Shown here: one piece after another, positions 8,250 to 16,718 of the stretch | How positions within the stretch are numbered: position 1 is the stretch's first letter | How the letters are laid out: every line of letters starts with the position of its first letter | From: Geofilum sp964396555 | GTDB lineage: Bacteria > Bacteroidota > Bacteroidia > Bacteroidales > Marinilabiliaceae | Assembly (NCBI GenBank): GCA_964396555.1 | Contig: CAYNFX010000030.1 | Location: forward strand, 1 to 19,900 | Direction of reading: 5' to 3' | DNA length: 19,900 nucleotides | Program-made: the position numbers and the translations under genes | Notes under the pieces: generated by a model | The model's database searches: none | What the model was told of the DNA's origin: nothing | Seen by the model: the letters and a program-made list of their open reading frames with translations, nothing else

Positions 8250-9547
8250 TGGATTTTTTTACAGTACTGCAACTGAGCGGATTTCAGGTTAAGGAGGCTG
8301 GCAAAGTCTTTACCCGCCTTAAGGAAGAGGCTAAAAATCCTGAATTACTGGAAAAGAGACGCTGGGAGGCTTTTGACTATCATTACAGCAACAATGCCAA
8401 CTATGCGAAGTTTGTCGGTCCCCGCCCGGAAAAGTGGGATGACATTCCCATTATCAACAAGAATAAAATCCGCGAATATGAGATTCCGCGTATACCCGAT
8501 ACCAACCGCGAAAAGCGTTATTATTTCCGCAATACTTCGGGTTCGACAGGTAAGCCCTTTGACTATGCCGTCGATACTCTCGGCCATGCGATTACATGGA
8601 GAATTCTTGAAGACAGATACAAATCAGCCGGTGTGAGTCTGAATGACCTACAGGCCCGCTATTATGGATTTCCATACTCCTTTATGTCAAGAATGGCTGA
8701 AAAGCTTAAAGACTACGTGTCTCACCGTGTTCGTTTTGACACGGTAGACCTGTCCGACCGCAATATGGAGAACTGGTTGGATATGTTCAGCCGGAAGAGC
8801 TTTGCCTATATGTATGGTTATGCCTATCCGATAGTCACTTTTGCTAAGTTTCTTGCCCGCAAGGGTAAGATGCTGAAGACATACTGTCCAAGCCTTAAAG
8901 TAGTGATAGTTACTTCGGAAATGTGTACCCTTGAGGAACAAAGGCTGTGTGAGGAGGTCTTTGGGGTGCCGATCTATAATGAATACGGTGCTTCAGAAGC
9001 AGGGCATATCGGCTTTGGTTGCGATGGGAAATGGAAACTGGCACATGAGCTGATGTATGTTGAGATACTTGATGAAAATGACAGGCCATGTCCACATGGA
9101 ACTGTCGGTCGAGTGGTTCTGACCCCTCTGTTTAACAAGGGCACCCCACTGGTTCGCTACGATATAGGTGATATGGCTGCAATCGAGATTTTCAACGAAG
9201 AGGAAGTTCTCACCAAGTTGATGGGTAGGATAGAGGAGATGGCCATACTGCCATCGGGCAAAAAGGTGGCCGGTGATACACTCTTTGTTTATGTATTCAA
9301 GGAATTTGCTAAGTCATGCCCCGAAATAACCGAGTACAAGGTGATTCAGAGCTCTGCAAACCTGTTTGAGGTGAATATTTCTACCTCAAGGGAACTGACT
9401 GCGGAGGAACTTGGAAAGCTGAAGAAGTTATGCCTCAATGCTCTTGGCGATAAAGCTGAGGTAGTGGTATACTGCAAAGATGTACTTGACCGCACCCTTA
9501 TGGGTAAGTTCAAACGTTTCGAAAGACGTTATAATCCCAATGCTTAA
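8249..9547 (+). CDS. PaaK/CapK-type adenylate-forming enzyme (phenylacetate-CoA ligase-like)
   Basis: This 432-residue protein is a member of the ANL (acyl-CoA synthetase) superfamily in its PaaK/CapK branch, which activates a carboxylic acid with ATP to an acyl-adenylate. The visible motifs are the P-loop TSGSTGKP (96-103), YNEYGASE (243-250, the adenine and Mg site), RYDIGD (303-308) and MGRIEE (325-330). A C-terminal domain follows to about residue 430. The length fits PaaK-like proteins. CapK-type members occur in many capsule and exopolysaccharide loci, where the substrate is mostly unknown. Its 3' end overlaps the deacetylase-like gene by 8 bp, so the two may act on the same glycan. A role in adding an acyl or amide group to the polysaccharide is inferred, not shown. 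Confidence 0.85.
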   Translation: MDFFTVLQLSGFQVKEAGKVFTRLKEEAKNPELLEKRRWEAFDYHYSNNANYAKFVGPRPEKWDDIPIINKNKIREYEIPRIPDTNREKRYYFRNTSGSTGKPFDYAVDTLGHAITWRILEDRYKSAGVSLNDLQARYYGFPYSFMSRMAEKLKDYVSHRVRFDTVDLSDRNMENWLDMFSRKSFAYMYGYAYPIVTFAKFLARKGKMLKTYCPSLKVVIVTSEMCTLEEQRLCEEVFGVPIYNEYGASEAGHIGFGCDGKWKLAHELMYVEILDENDRPCPHGTVGRVVLTPLFNKGTPLVRYDIGDMAAIEIFNEEEVLTKLMGRIEEMAILPSGKKVAGDTLFVYVFKEFAKSCPEITEYKVIQSSANLFEVNISTSRELTAEELGKLKKLCLNALGDKAEVVVYCKDVLDRTLMGKFKRFERRYNPNA

Positions 9548-11159
9548 AAACTGGAAAATAACAGGTGCCGATCCTTCATCGGTCAGTGTAAAGGTCATCA
9601 GTATGCCCAACCGCATCGACTTTGAAGTCGCTGCGGCAGAGGGGGCTATGTTTCAAAGGCTCAGTCTTGTAGTTGACTTTGACGAAATCATTGTAAGATG
9701 GCGAAATCATGATTATACCTGGGTTGACACGAGCAAAAGGAGACTTGCTGCCTACTATTCTCCAAAGGCTGCTGTATTTCAGTCAGGTATCAAGGTCGTA
9801 GCCTCCCGTACTGATGGGATCTGGCTTTTTGAGCCGCGACACCCGCGGCGTATTGAATGCGTAATAGAGCATGAGGATCTGGTTCCTCTCTTTGACTACC
9901 AAAAAGATGATAGCAGTGCTTTCAGAGAGCATAACAGAAGGCTTGATGTACCTCTGCGTCTTTCCTTCCTGCTGACTAAGGGTGCAGTACCTGAATTTAG
10001 CCGTTCTAAGATGCCCTTCTCTGCCATACTCAGTTTTACTGATCACTGCGATTTTGACTCCCTGCCCTTGTTACAGACTCAGCGCAGACTGTTTGGTAAG
10101 TATGGAATACGGGTGACCAAAGGTGTATTTCTATATCATTACTCAAAAAGGGATTTTAATACCTCCCTTGAACGCAATGCAGAGGAGTATGAACTATGGG
10201 TGGCAGATGGACATGAGCTTTGTTATCACTCCCTGTCGCAAAGTACAAGAGCAACGGATGAGGAGTGGTACAAGGATTTTGTAGACTTTGCAGCAGCCGG
10301 GCTAAGCTGGCCGACATGGATAGATCACGGTTTTCAGCCTTATAATTTCACGACTCACAATAGGAGCGAAATAGAACCTGAAATCTGGGCAGACACTATG
10401 AGCCGGGCAGGTATTAAGTATCTATGGAATTACCTTGACTGTGGCAATGCAGGACCCGGGATGATCAATCAGGCAGACCCGGAAAACTTTACCTTCGGAG
10501 CATATAAAAGAAGGTGCTTTTCAAAGCCCTCGGCTACGGCATATATGGACCTCTTTCGTAACTATATACTCTTCTTTGGCAGTGAAAAAGATAAGATGCT
10601 TTATAGAATGCTTACCTTTTTTATTAAGATAAAAGGTTGGCGTTATGGTTGGGAAGGAGCATGGGGCCTGATTCGCAGTGTCCTGTTTATTGCTAAACAG
10701 GGCATAAAGATGCTGATGGTCAGCAAGAATTTACATCCCCATTGGCAGCGCTTAACTCCTTTGTTTTTCAAAGCAAGCATAGGCGGAAATGATTTTATGT
10801 TCTTTCAGACAGTTGAGGTACACGATTTTAGGGAAAGCTTTTCAGAGTCAAATCTTAAGCTTCTATGCGATAAGGCCGGTGTTTGCCTGGCACATACTTA
10901 TTTTGCCGACTTGGATAAGAGGAAAGAAGGACGCATCTTTGTTAATAATGATGGGGCATTGGTGTCGGGAATAGATGAGGTTTTCGAGAGAATTGCTGCT
11001 GCATCTGCTGAAGGAAAACTTTGGATTGCGACAGTTGCCGAACTGGGAGAGCGTTTCGATTCATTCAGGCACTTGGTTTACGATATTGACGAGAATGGTT
11101 ACATTTTTCATAGATACGAGAAAGAGGTGCATGACCTGCACCTAAGATATATAAACTAA
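9540..11159 (+). CDS. Divergent polysaccharide-deacetylase-like protein
   Basis: I chose the ATG at 9540 (539 residues), which overlaps the preceding stop by 8 bp. The frame stays open to an ATG at 9480, but that would run 68 bp into the preceding gene. The centre resembles a NodB/CE4 deacetylase barrel. LSFTDHCDFDS (164-174) has the place of the TFDDG metal and catalytic motif, GHELCYHS (224-231, with H225 and H230) has the place of the second motif, and WIDHG (260-264) may line the site. The N-terminal 150 residues and the C-terminal 200 residues are not recognised. No signal peptide is visible, so it may act on a cytoplasmic or lipid-linked intermediate. The motifs deviate from the consensus, so activity is uncertain, and another hydrolase or a non-catalytic role is possible. 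Confidence 0.65.
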   Translation: MLKNWKITGADPSSVSVKVISMPNRIDFEVAAAEGAMFQRLSLVVDFDEIIVRWRNHDYTWVDTSKRRLAAYYSPKAAVFQSGIKVVASRTDGIWLFEPRHPRRIECVIEHEDLVPLFDYQKDDSSAFREHNRRLDVPLRLSFLLTKGAVPEFSRSKMPFSAILSFTDHCDFDSLPLLQTQRRLFGKYGIRVTKGVFLYHYSKRDFNTSLERNAEEYELWVADGHELCYHSLSQSTRATDEEWYKDFVDFAAAGLSWPTWIDHGFQPYNFTTHNRSEIEPEIWADTMSRAGIKYLWNYLDCGNAGPGMINQADPENFTFGAYKRRCFSKPSATAYMDLFRNYILFFGSEKDKMLYRMLTFFIKIKGWRYGWEGAWGLIRSVLFIAKQGIKMLMVSKNLHPHWQRLTPLFFKASIGGNDFMFFQTVEVHDFRESFSESNLKLLCDKAGVCLAHTYFADLDKRKEGRIFVNNDGALVSGIDEVFERIAAASAEGKLWIATVAELGERFDSFRHLVYDIDENGYIFHRYEKEVHDLHLRYIN

Positions 11160-11173
11160 CACTTAACCTGCAA

Positions 11174-12334
11174 ATGATAAAAGTATTGACCGTATTTGGA
11201 ACCCGACCCGAGGCTATTAAGATGGCTCCGCTTGTTCGCGAGTTTGCTAAGTATGCTGACGAGGGACAGTTTGACGCCCGCGTTTGCGTGACCGGTCAGC
11301 ACAGACAGATGCTGGACCAGGTAATGGAGATTTTTGGTATCAAGCCTGATTACGATCTTGATATAATGAAGGAGGGACAAGACCTCTTCGATATAACCAC
11401 TGCAGTGCTCAATGGTATGAAGCCGGTGCTGGACGAGTTTAAACCCGATATAGTGTTGGTTCACGGTGATACGGGAACCAGCACGGCTGCTGCGCTGGCG
11501 GCTTTTTACCGTCAGATTGACGTAGGTCACGTAGAGGCAGGATTGCGTACATACAACCGTTATTCACCATGGCCTGAGGAGATGAACAGGCAACTAACCG
11601 GACGCCTGGCCAACCTGCATTTTTCACCTACTCAAATGGCCGCTCAGAATCTGAAGAATGAAAAGGTTGACCCGGAAACTATCTATATAACCGGAAATAC
11701 CGTGATCGATGCCCTGCACATTGCGGTTGACCAGCTAAATCAGGGTGGGGAAATGACTGAGGCATTGAAGTTTAAGCTTCAAGCCATGATCCCGGATATT
11801 GATGCTATCTGCGAAAAGGAACAGTTTATCCTGGTTACCGGACACAGACGCGAGAATTTTGGACACGGTTTTCTTGAAATCTGTCGTGCTATTAAGGAAG
11901 TTGCACTCGAATTTCCTTCATGGACTATTATTTATCCGGTTCACCTCAATCCCAATGTTCAGAAGCCGGTTAAGGAACTGCTAAGCAATATACCGAATGT
12001 GCATCTGATTCAGCCACTGGAATACCTGCCTTTTGTTTACCTTATGAGCAGGTGTGCCTTTGTCGTGTCGGACAGCGGCGGTATTCAGGAAGAGGCTCCG
12101 GGTTTAGGTAAACCGGTGCTCGTGATGCGGGACACTACCGAAAGGCCTGAAGCTCTCGAGGCAGGAACAGTCCGACTGGTGGGAACCGACAGCAACCTCA
12201 TAATAGACAGTTGCAGGGCCCTGATAGAGGATAAGGACCTATACAAAATCATGGCTACTGCCAAAAATCCCTTTGGGGACGGAAAAGCTGCTGAGAGAAT
12301 AGTTGAAATTATTAAGACAAGGTACAGTAAGTAA
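11174..12334 (+). CDS. wecB: UDP-N-acetylglucosamine 2-epimerase, non-hydrolysing
   Basis: This 386-residue cytoplasmic enzyme interconverts UDP-GlcNAc and UDP-ManNAc. The family signatures are all present: GTRPEAIK (9-16), HGDTGTS (97-103, with D99), HVEAGLRT (119-126, with E121), PEEMNR (134-139), TGHRREN (222-228, with H224) and SDSGGIQEE (299-307). The acidic residues and histidine match the catalytic set known in Escherichia coli WecB. Only 7 bp separate it from the UDP-ManNAc dehydrogenase, so the pair is expected to make UDP-ManNAcA for the polysaccharide. It starts 14 bp after the deacetylase-like gene. Confidence in the function is high. Confidence 0.95.
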   Translation: MIKVLTVFGTRPEAIKMAPLVREFAKYADEGQFDARVCVTGQHRQMLDQVMEIFGIKPDYDLDIMKEGQDLFDITTAVLNGMKPVLDEFKPDIVLVHGDTGTSTAAALAAFYRQIDVGHVEAGLRTYNRYSPWPEEMNRQLTGRLANLHFSPTQMAAQNLKNEKVDPETIYITGNTVIDALHIAVDQLNQGGEMTEALKFKLQAMIPDIDAICEKEQFILVTGHRRENFGHGFLEICRAIKEVALEFPSWTIIYPVHLNPNVQKPVKELLSNIPNVHLIQPLEYLPFVYLMSRCAFVVSDSGGIQEEAPGLGKPVLVMRDTTERPEALEAGTVRLVGTDSNLIIDSCRALIEDKDLYKIMATAKNPFGDGKAAERIVEIIKTRYSK

Positions 12335-12341
12335 TAATGAT

Positions 12342-13565
12342 ATGACAAAGACAAGGTACAACAATGTATCCGTAATTGGTATGGGATACATAGGACTGCC
12401 AACGGCTGCTGCCATGGCAGGCAAAGGACTGACGGTTATGGGTTGCGACATTAACACAGACGTGGTCGAAACAATCAACAGGGGTGAAATACATATTATT
12501 GAACCCGACCTTGACAAGCTGGTCAAGGAGGTTGTTAGCGCAGGCAAACTTAAGGTGTTCCTTGAACCTCAGGAGGCTGATGTGTATATGATAGTGGTGC
12601 CGACTCCTTTTAAGTTCAACCGCGAACCTGATATCTCTTTTGTTGAACAGGCTGTTATGTCTATTCTTAATAAGCTTAAGGCAGGAGACCTTGTGATTAT
12701 AGAGTCTACATCTCCGGTGCTTACTACTGAGAAGATGGCTGATGTCATCTATTCCAAACGTCCTGAATTGAAGGGTTCACTATATATGACTTACTGTCCT
12801 GAAAGGGTGCTTCCAGGAAAGGTGCTTTATGAACTGGAGCATAATGACAGGGTAATTGGTGGATTGGATGAGGCTTCCACTAAGGTGGCCATGGATTTCT
12901 ACTCAATATTTGTCAAGGGTAAGCTGCATGCCACAAATGCGAGGACTGCCGAGATGTGTAAGCTTGTTGAAAACTCTTCACGTGACGTACAGATAGCATT
13001 TGCCAATGAACTTTCAATGATCTGTGACAATGCAGGTGTAGATATTTGGGAACTTATTACTCTAGCTAATAAACACCCACGTGTAAATATTCTTCAACCA
13101 GGTTGTGGGGTTGGTGGTCACTGTATCGCTGTTGACCCATGGTTTATCGTATCAGACTATCCCGAACATGCTCATGTTATCAAGCAGGCGCGGGAAATCA
13201 ACGACTATAAGGCAAAATGGTGTGTTAAGAAGATTCTTAAGACAGCACATGACTTCGAGTTAACAAATGGCAGACAACCTGTTATTGCCTGTATGGGTCT
13301 GGCTTTCAAACCGGATATTGATGATCTGCGCGAATCGCCTGCAAAGTATATTGCATCACGTGTTGTGGCTGATACAAGGGGTGAGGTTTTGATTTGCGAA
13401 CCCAATATTGACACTCACAGTTCCTTCACACTTGCAGATCCGGCAGAAGCCTACAAGAAGGCTGATATAGTTGCATGGCTTGTAAAGCATACCGCGTTCA
13501 AATCTATTGAACAGGAGGAGGGAAAAATTGAACTCGACTTCTGCGGTATTAGAACCAAGTATTAG
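12342..13565 (+). CDS. wecC: UDP-N-acetyl-D-mannosamine dehydrogenase
   Basis: This 407-residue NAD-dependent enzyme oxidises UDP-ManNAc twice to UDP-ManNAcA. The NAD-binding Rossmann motif is GMGYIGLP (13-20), and D36 ends the second strand. CKLVENSSRD (206-215) carries the conserved lysine K207. The catalytic thiol lies in GVGGHCIAVDPWF (256-268) as C261. The variant HCIAVDPWF is typical of WecC rather than of UDP-glucose dehydrogenase. I chose the ATG at 12342. A TTG at 12303 in the same frame would overlap wecB by 32 bp and add a tail not expected before the Rossmann strand. The gene lies 7 bp after wecB and 3 bp before the WbuB-like gene. Confidence 0.94.
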   Translation: MTKTRYNNVSVIGMGYIGLPTAAAMAGKGLTVMGCDINTDVVETINRGEIHIIEPDLDKLVKEVVSAGKLKVFLEPQEADVYMIVVPTPFKFNREPDISFVEQAVMSILNKLKAGDLVIIESTSPVLTTEKMADVIYSKRPELKGSLYMTYCPERVLPGKVLYELEHNDRVIGGLDEASTKVAMDFYSIFVKGKLHATNARTAEMCKLVENSSRDVQIAFANELSMICDNAGVDIWELITLANKHPRVNILQPGCGVGGHCIAVDPWFIVSDYPEHAHVIKQAREINDYKAKWCVKKILKTAHDFELTNGRQPVIACMGLAFKPDIDDLRESPAKYIASRVVADTRGEVLICEPNIDTHSSFTLADPAEAYKKADIVAWLVKHTAFKSIEQEEGKIELDFCGIRTKY

Positions 13566-13568
13566 TTT

Positions 13569-14756
13569 ATGAAGATAGTACTGCTTACCCAATATTATCG
13601 CCCGGAAATGGGAGCTCCCCAGAGTCGTCTCTTTGAGATGCTCAGGGGACTCAAGGATTTGGGTGCTGAAGTGTCGGTAGTCACTGCTATGCCCAATTAT
13701 CCCGAGGGCAGGATATTCAAGGACTACAGGGGTAAATTTTCACTGAGGGAGGAGGCTGATGGCCTGGATGTCAAACGCTACTGGCTCTATGCCTCCAATT
13801 CACGTAAGGCCCTGCCCCGGATCTTCAGCATGCTGTCCTTTTCATTCACTTCACTGTTTTCAATAAGGTTTATAAGAAAAAAGAAGCCGGATATCCTGAT
13901 AGTAGAGAGTCCTCCACTAACCCTTGCTCTTAGTGGGTGGATGCTGGCACGTCTTAGTGGTGCAAAACTGGTAAGCAATATATCAGATCTCTGGCCATTG
14001 TCGGCACTCGAACTGGGTGCAATGTCCAAGGGCAGCCTATATAGATTCCTTGAAAAGGTAGAGACCTTTGTTTACCGTCGCTCTGCGGCAGTATTGGGCC
14101 AGTCACAGGAAATTGTTGATTACATTAATTCAGGTGGGCATAACAGCTACCTGTTCCGCAATGGGGTGGATTACACCCGCTTTGCTGATATCCCTGTCAA
14201 TAGGATTGTTGGTGAACGCAAAGCAATAGTTTATGCTGGATTGCTGGGTGTTGCTCAGGGCATACTGAATATCTGCAAGGCGGTAAACTTTGGACAGCTT
14301 GGACTTGAGTTTCATATCTACGGAGCAGGAGCAGAGAAGGGAGATATTATGGAGTTTATCTCGCACAACCCTGACAGGGGCATCGTTTACAATGGCGTTG
14401 TAAAGCGAGAAGAGATTCCTGCCATGCTCAAACGTTATGATGCTGCACTGATTCCTCTCACAAAGAATATCTATGGTGCTGTGCCGTCAAAGATCTATGA
14501 GGCAATGGCAGCAGGACTTCCGATAATTTTCTCAGGAGAAGGTGAAGGAGCCAGGATTGTTCAGCAAAACAAGTTGGGATGGGTCAACCATCCTGCTGAT
14601 ATGAAGCAACTTGAAGCCAATATTCAGGAATTTGCCACATCCTCAATAGACGAGATAAGGGCTAAGGGTATCGAACTGGCTCAAACTACGTTTAACAGGC
14701 CCAACCAAATCGGGGATCTGTACGTCTTTTTACAGGCCCTCCTGAAGCAGTCCTGA
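13569..14756 (+). CDS. WbuB-like GT4 glycosyltransferase
   Basis: This 395-residue glycosyltransferase resembles the WbuB group, whose members often add the second sugar (an N-acetylated amino sugar) to the lipid-linked primer. It starts KIVLLTQYYRPEMGAP (2-17), the family's typical opening, and contains SNISDLWP in its first half. Its donor site has PSKIYEAMAAGLP, in which only the second glutamate of the usual E-x7-E pair is present; a glycine holds the first position, as is common in this subgroup. It follows wecC by 3 bp and is followed by the initiating transferase, which fits a role in the first steps of repeat-unit assembly. ManNAcA is a possible donor by proximity, but this is inference. 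Confidence 0.87.
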   Translation: MKIVLLTQYYRPEMGAPQSRLFEMLRGLKDLGAEVSVVTAMPNYPEGRIFKDYRGKFSLREEADGLDVKRYWLYASNSRKALPRIFSMLSFSFTSLFSIRFIRKKKPDILIVESPPLTLALSGWMLARLSGAKLVSNISDLWPLSALELGAMSKGSLYRFLEKVETFVYRRSAAVLGQSQEIVDYINSGGHNSYLFRNGVDYTRFADIPVNRIVGERKAIVYAGLLGVAQGILNICKAVNFGQLGLEFHIYGAGAEKGDIMEFISHNPDRGIVYNGVVKREEIPAMLKRYDAALIPLTKNIYGAVPSKIYEAMAAGLPIIFSGEGEGARIVQQNKLGWVNHPADMKQLEANIQEFATSSIDEIRAKGIELAQTTFNRPNQIGDLYVFLQALLKQS

Positions 14757-14921
14757 AAGCGCACTTGAACTGCTCAATACTGTATATTGTTCTCAGCCAT
14801 GTGTAACGGCTGCAGCAATAAGTCATTAATAACTACAGAAATTTTAACGCACTGCGTTGACATATCCTTTCTGGTATTAGATATAGTTTCAAGGATGTGG
14901 AGAGTAAAGAGCTAAAAAGAA

Positions 14922-15497
14922 ATGAAAAGGTGTTTTGATATTGTAGCTTCCTTCTTTGGACTGCTGATGCTATCACCGGTACTCCTGATACTGGCTGTGG
15001 CAGTTGTCCTGGATTCAGGCTCTCCTGTATTCTTTGTCCAGAAAAGGGTGGGAAAAGGAGGGCGCCAGTTTAGGATTTTCAAGTTTCGCTCAATGACAGT
15101 CAGCAAGGCAGCTGCCGAAGGTAGTTTTGATGCGGGTAACAGCAGAAGGGTAACTCGCGTCGGAAGGATATTAAGGAAGACCAAGCTTGATGAGTTACCC
15201 CAGTTATGGAATGTGTTTATCGGCGATATGTCACTTGTCGGACCCAGACCTGAAGTACAGAAATGGGTGGAAGCTTATCCTGAGCGGTGGCGCTTTGTAC
15301 ATAGCATAAGACCCGGGATCACCGATAATGCTTCGCTCGAGTTTAGAAATGAGGAGGAAATACTTGCAGCATCCGATGACCCCGAAGTGACATATAGAGA
15401 GGTGGTACTGCCCCGGAAATTATATCTATACGAGGACTATGTCAGGAATCGCACTTTTCTAGGCGACATCAGGATAATATTCAGGACCATATTTTAA
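14922..15497 (+). CDS. PglC-type initiating sugar-phosphate transferase (polyprenyl-phosphate glycosyl-1-phosphate transferase)
   Basis: This 191-residue protein has the minimal size of monotopic phosphoglycosyl transferases (PglC/WcaJ-core type). It transfers a sugar 1-phosphate from a UDP-sugar to undecaprenyl phosphate and so starts the repeat unit. One hydrophobic segment (about 8-30) would form the re-entrant membrane helix. It is followed by QKRVGKGG (40-47), FKFRSM (53-58) and the catalytic core KLDELPQLWNV (88-98) with the Asp-Glu pair D90/E91. GDMSLVGPRPE (101-111) and RPGIT (130-134) complete the family signature. The long N-terminal domain of WbaP is absent. The gene follows a 165-bp gap and precedes a sugar aminotransferase by 48 bp, which suggests that its donor is a UDP-4-amino-sugar derivative such as a bacillosamine type. 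Confidence 0.92.
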   Translation: MKRCFDIVASFFGLLMLSPVLLILAVAVVLDSGSPVFFVQKRVGKGGRQFRIFKFRSMTVSKAAAEGSFDAGNSRRVTRVGRILRKTKLDELPQLWNVFIGDMSLVGPRPEVQKWVEAYPERWRFVHSIRPGITDNASLEFRNEEEILAASDDPEVTYREVVLPRKLYLYEDYVRNRTFLGDIRIIFRTIF

Positions 15498-15545
15498 CAG
15501 CCATAAAGGTTGCATTAATTCAACTCAATTCTTATAAGACATACA

Positions 15546-16718
15546 ATGAGTAATCTAAAGATTCCCTTTGCAAAGGTTTCATGCAATGGTAATGAATTAA
15601 AGTACATAGCCGAGGTTATAGAAAGCGGATGGCTGACTACTGCCTCTAAAGCCCGCAGGTTTGAAGAACTCTTCGCCGAAAGGGTAGGAGCTCGTTATGC
15701 CTGTGCGGTAAACAGTTGTACTGCAGCTCTTCACCTTGGTCTTGATGCCCTGGGCGTAAAGCCTGGCGACAAGGTATTCGTTCCTGCAATGACCTTTACT
15801 GCTTCTGCTGAAGTTGTAAGGTATATGAATGCTCACCCTGTGCTTCTTGATGTGGAATACGGCACTTCACTGATCACGCCTGCTATTCTTGAAGAAGGAA
15901 TAAAGATGAATCCTGACGTAAAATATCTTGTGATAGTGCATTTCGGCGGTCATCCCGCCGAAATGGTAAACGCTAATGCTTCAGGGATTCTTGATATTTG
16001 TAAGAAGCATGGCATAAAGATTCTTGAGGATGCAGCCCATGCCTTCCCGGCTTCCATCAATGGACGTATGGTTGGTAGTTATGGTCATATTACCTGCTTT
16101 AGCTTTTATGCCAATAAGACTATAACTACCGGAGAGGGGGGGATGCTTACCACAGAGGACGAGGAACTGTACCGCAGGATTAAGATTATGCGCCTACATG
16201 GTATTGACAGGGATGTATGGGATCGCTTTACATCCGACAAGCCTTCCTGGGAATATGATGTTGTAGCTCCCGGTTTTAAATACAATATGCCTGACCTGAA
16301 TGCAGCTATCGGACTGGCTCAGCTTGAGCAGGGAGATGCCTTCAGGCAGGAGAGGATGAAAATTGCTGAGTTTTACCTCAAAGAACTTGCTGATTGCAAG
16401 GCTTTGGACCTGCCTGTGACCCATGTTAAAATGGAAGAGCATGCGTGGCACCTGTTTCCATTGGTCATCAACAGCAATGCACCAGTATCCCGCAATAGAT
16501 TTATAGAACTTATGTCAGAGGCAGGTATAGGAACTTCAGTGCATTACAAGCCTCTCTTCAGGTTGAAATACTATCGTGAGACATACAACCTTAACGAGAA
16601 GGATTTTCCAAATGCCGAACGCACTTGGCAAGGTACTGCCAGTTTGCCGATTTATCCCGGCCTGCGAAAGGAGGAACAAATGTATATAGTTCAGACAGTA
16701 AAAACCCTACTGAGCTAG
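15546..16718 (+). CDS. DegT/DnrJ/EryC1/StrS-family PLP-dependent sugar aminotransferase
   Basis: This 390-residue enzyme is expected to transfer an amino group from glutamate to a nucleotide-linked 4-keto (or 3-keto) sugar. It shows the family pattern: SGWLTT (27-32) near the N-terminus, NSCTAAL (56-62) for the PLP phosphate site, ILEDAAHA (159-166) with the PLP-contacting D162, and FSFYANKTITTGEGG (185-199) where K191 would form the Schiff base. KYNMPDLNAAIG (245-256) is the usual dimer and substrate region. Together with the adjacent PglC-like enzyme it suggests synthesis of a 4-amino-4,6-dideoxy sugar. The required 4,6-dehydratase and an N-acetyltransferase are not in the window. It is the last gene of the polysaccharide locus. 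Confidence 0.93.
   Translation: MSNLKIPFAKVSCNGNELKYIAEVIESGWLTTASKARRFEELFAERVGARYACAVNSCTAALHLGLDALGVKPGDKVFVPAMTFTASAEVVRYMNAHPVLLDVEYGTSLITPAILEEGIKMNPDVKYLVIVHFGGHPAEMVNANASGILDICKKHGIKILEDAAHAFPASINGRMVGSYGHITCFSFYANKTITTGEGGMLTTEDEELYRRIKIMRLHGIDRDVWDRFTSDKPSWEYDVVAPGFKYNMPDLNAAIGLAQLEQGDAFRQERMKIAEFYLKELADCKALDLPVTHVKMEEHAWHLFPLVINSNAPVSRNRFIELMSEAGIGTSVHYKPLFRLKYYRETYNLNEKDFPNAERTWQGTASLPIYPGLRKEEQMYIVQTVKTLLS

Noticed and set aside
9480..9539. Earlier ATG for the deacetylase-like gene
   Set aside because: It would overlap the preceding gene by 68 bp. The ATG at 9540 gives an 8-bp overlap in line with the other tight junctions.
12303..12341. TTG start for wecC
   Set aside because: It overlaps wecB by 32 bp, adds a tail not expected before the Rossmann strand, and a good ATG exists at 12342.
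14794..14816. Hairpin CAGCC/GGCTG with the palindrome GCTGCAGC as a terminator
   Set aside because: The stem has only 5 bp and no T-run follows.
15510..15538. TTGCAT-17-TATAAG before the aminotransferase as a promoter
   Set aside because: It resembles an Escherichia coli promoter, but Bacteroidota use TTTG/TAnnTTTG, and AT-rich gaps give such matches by chance.
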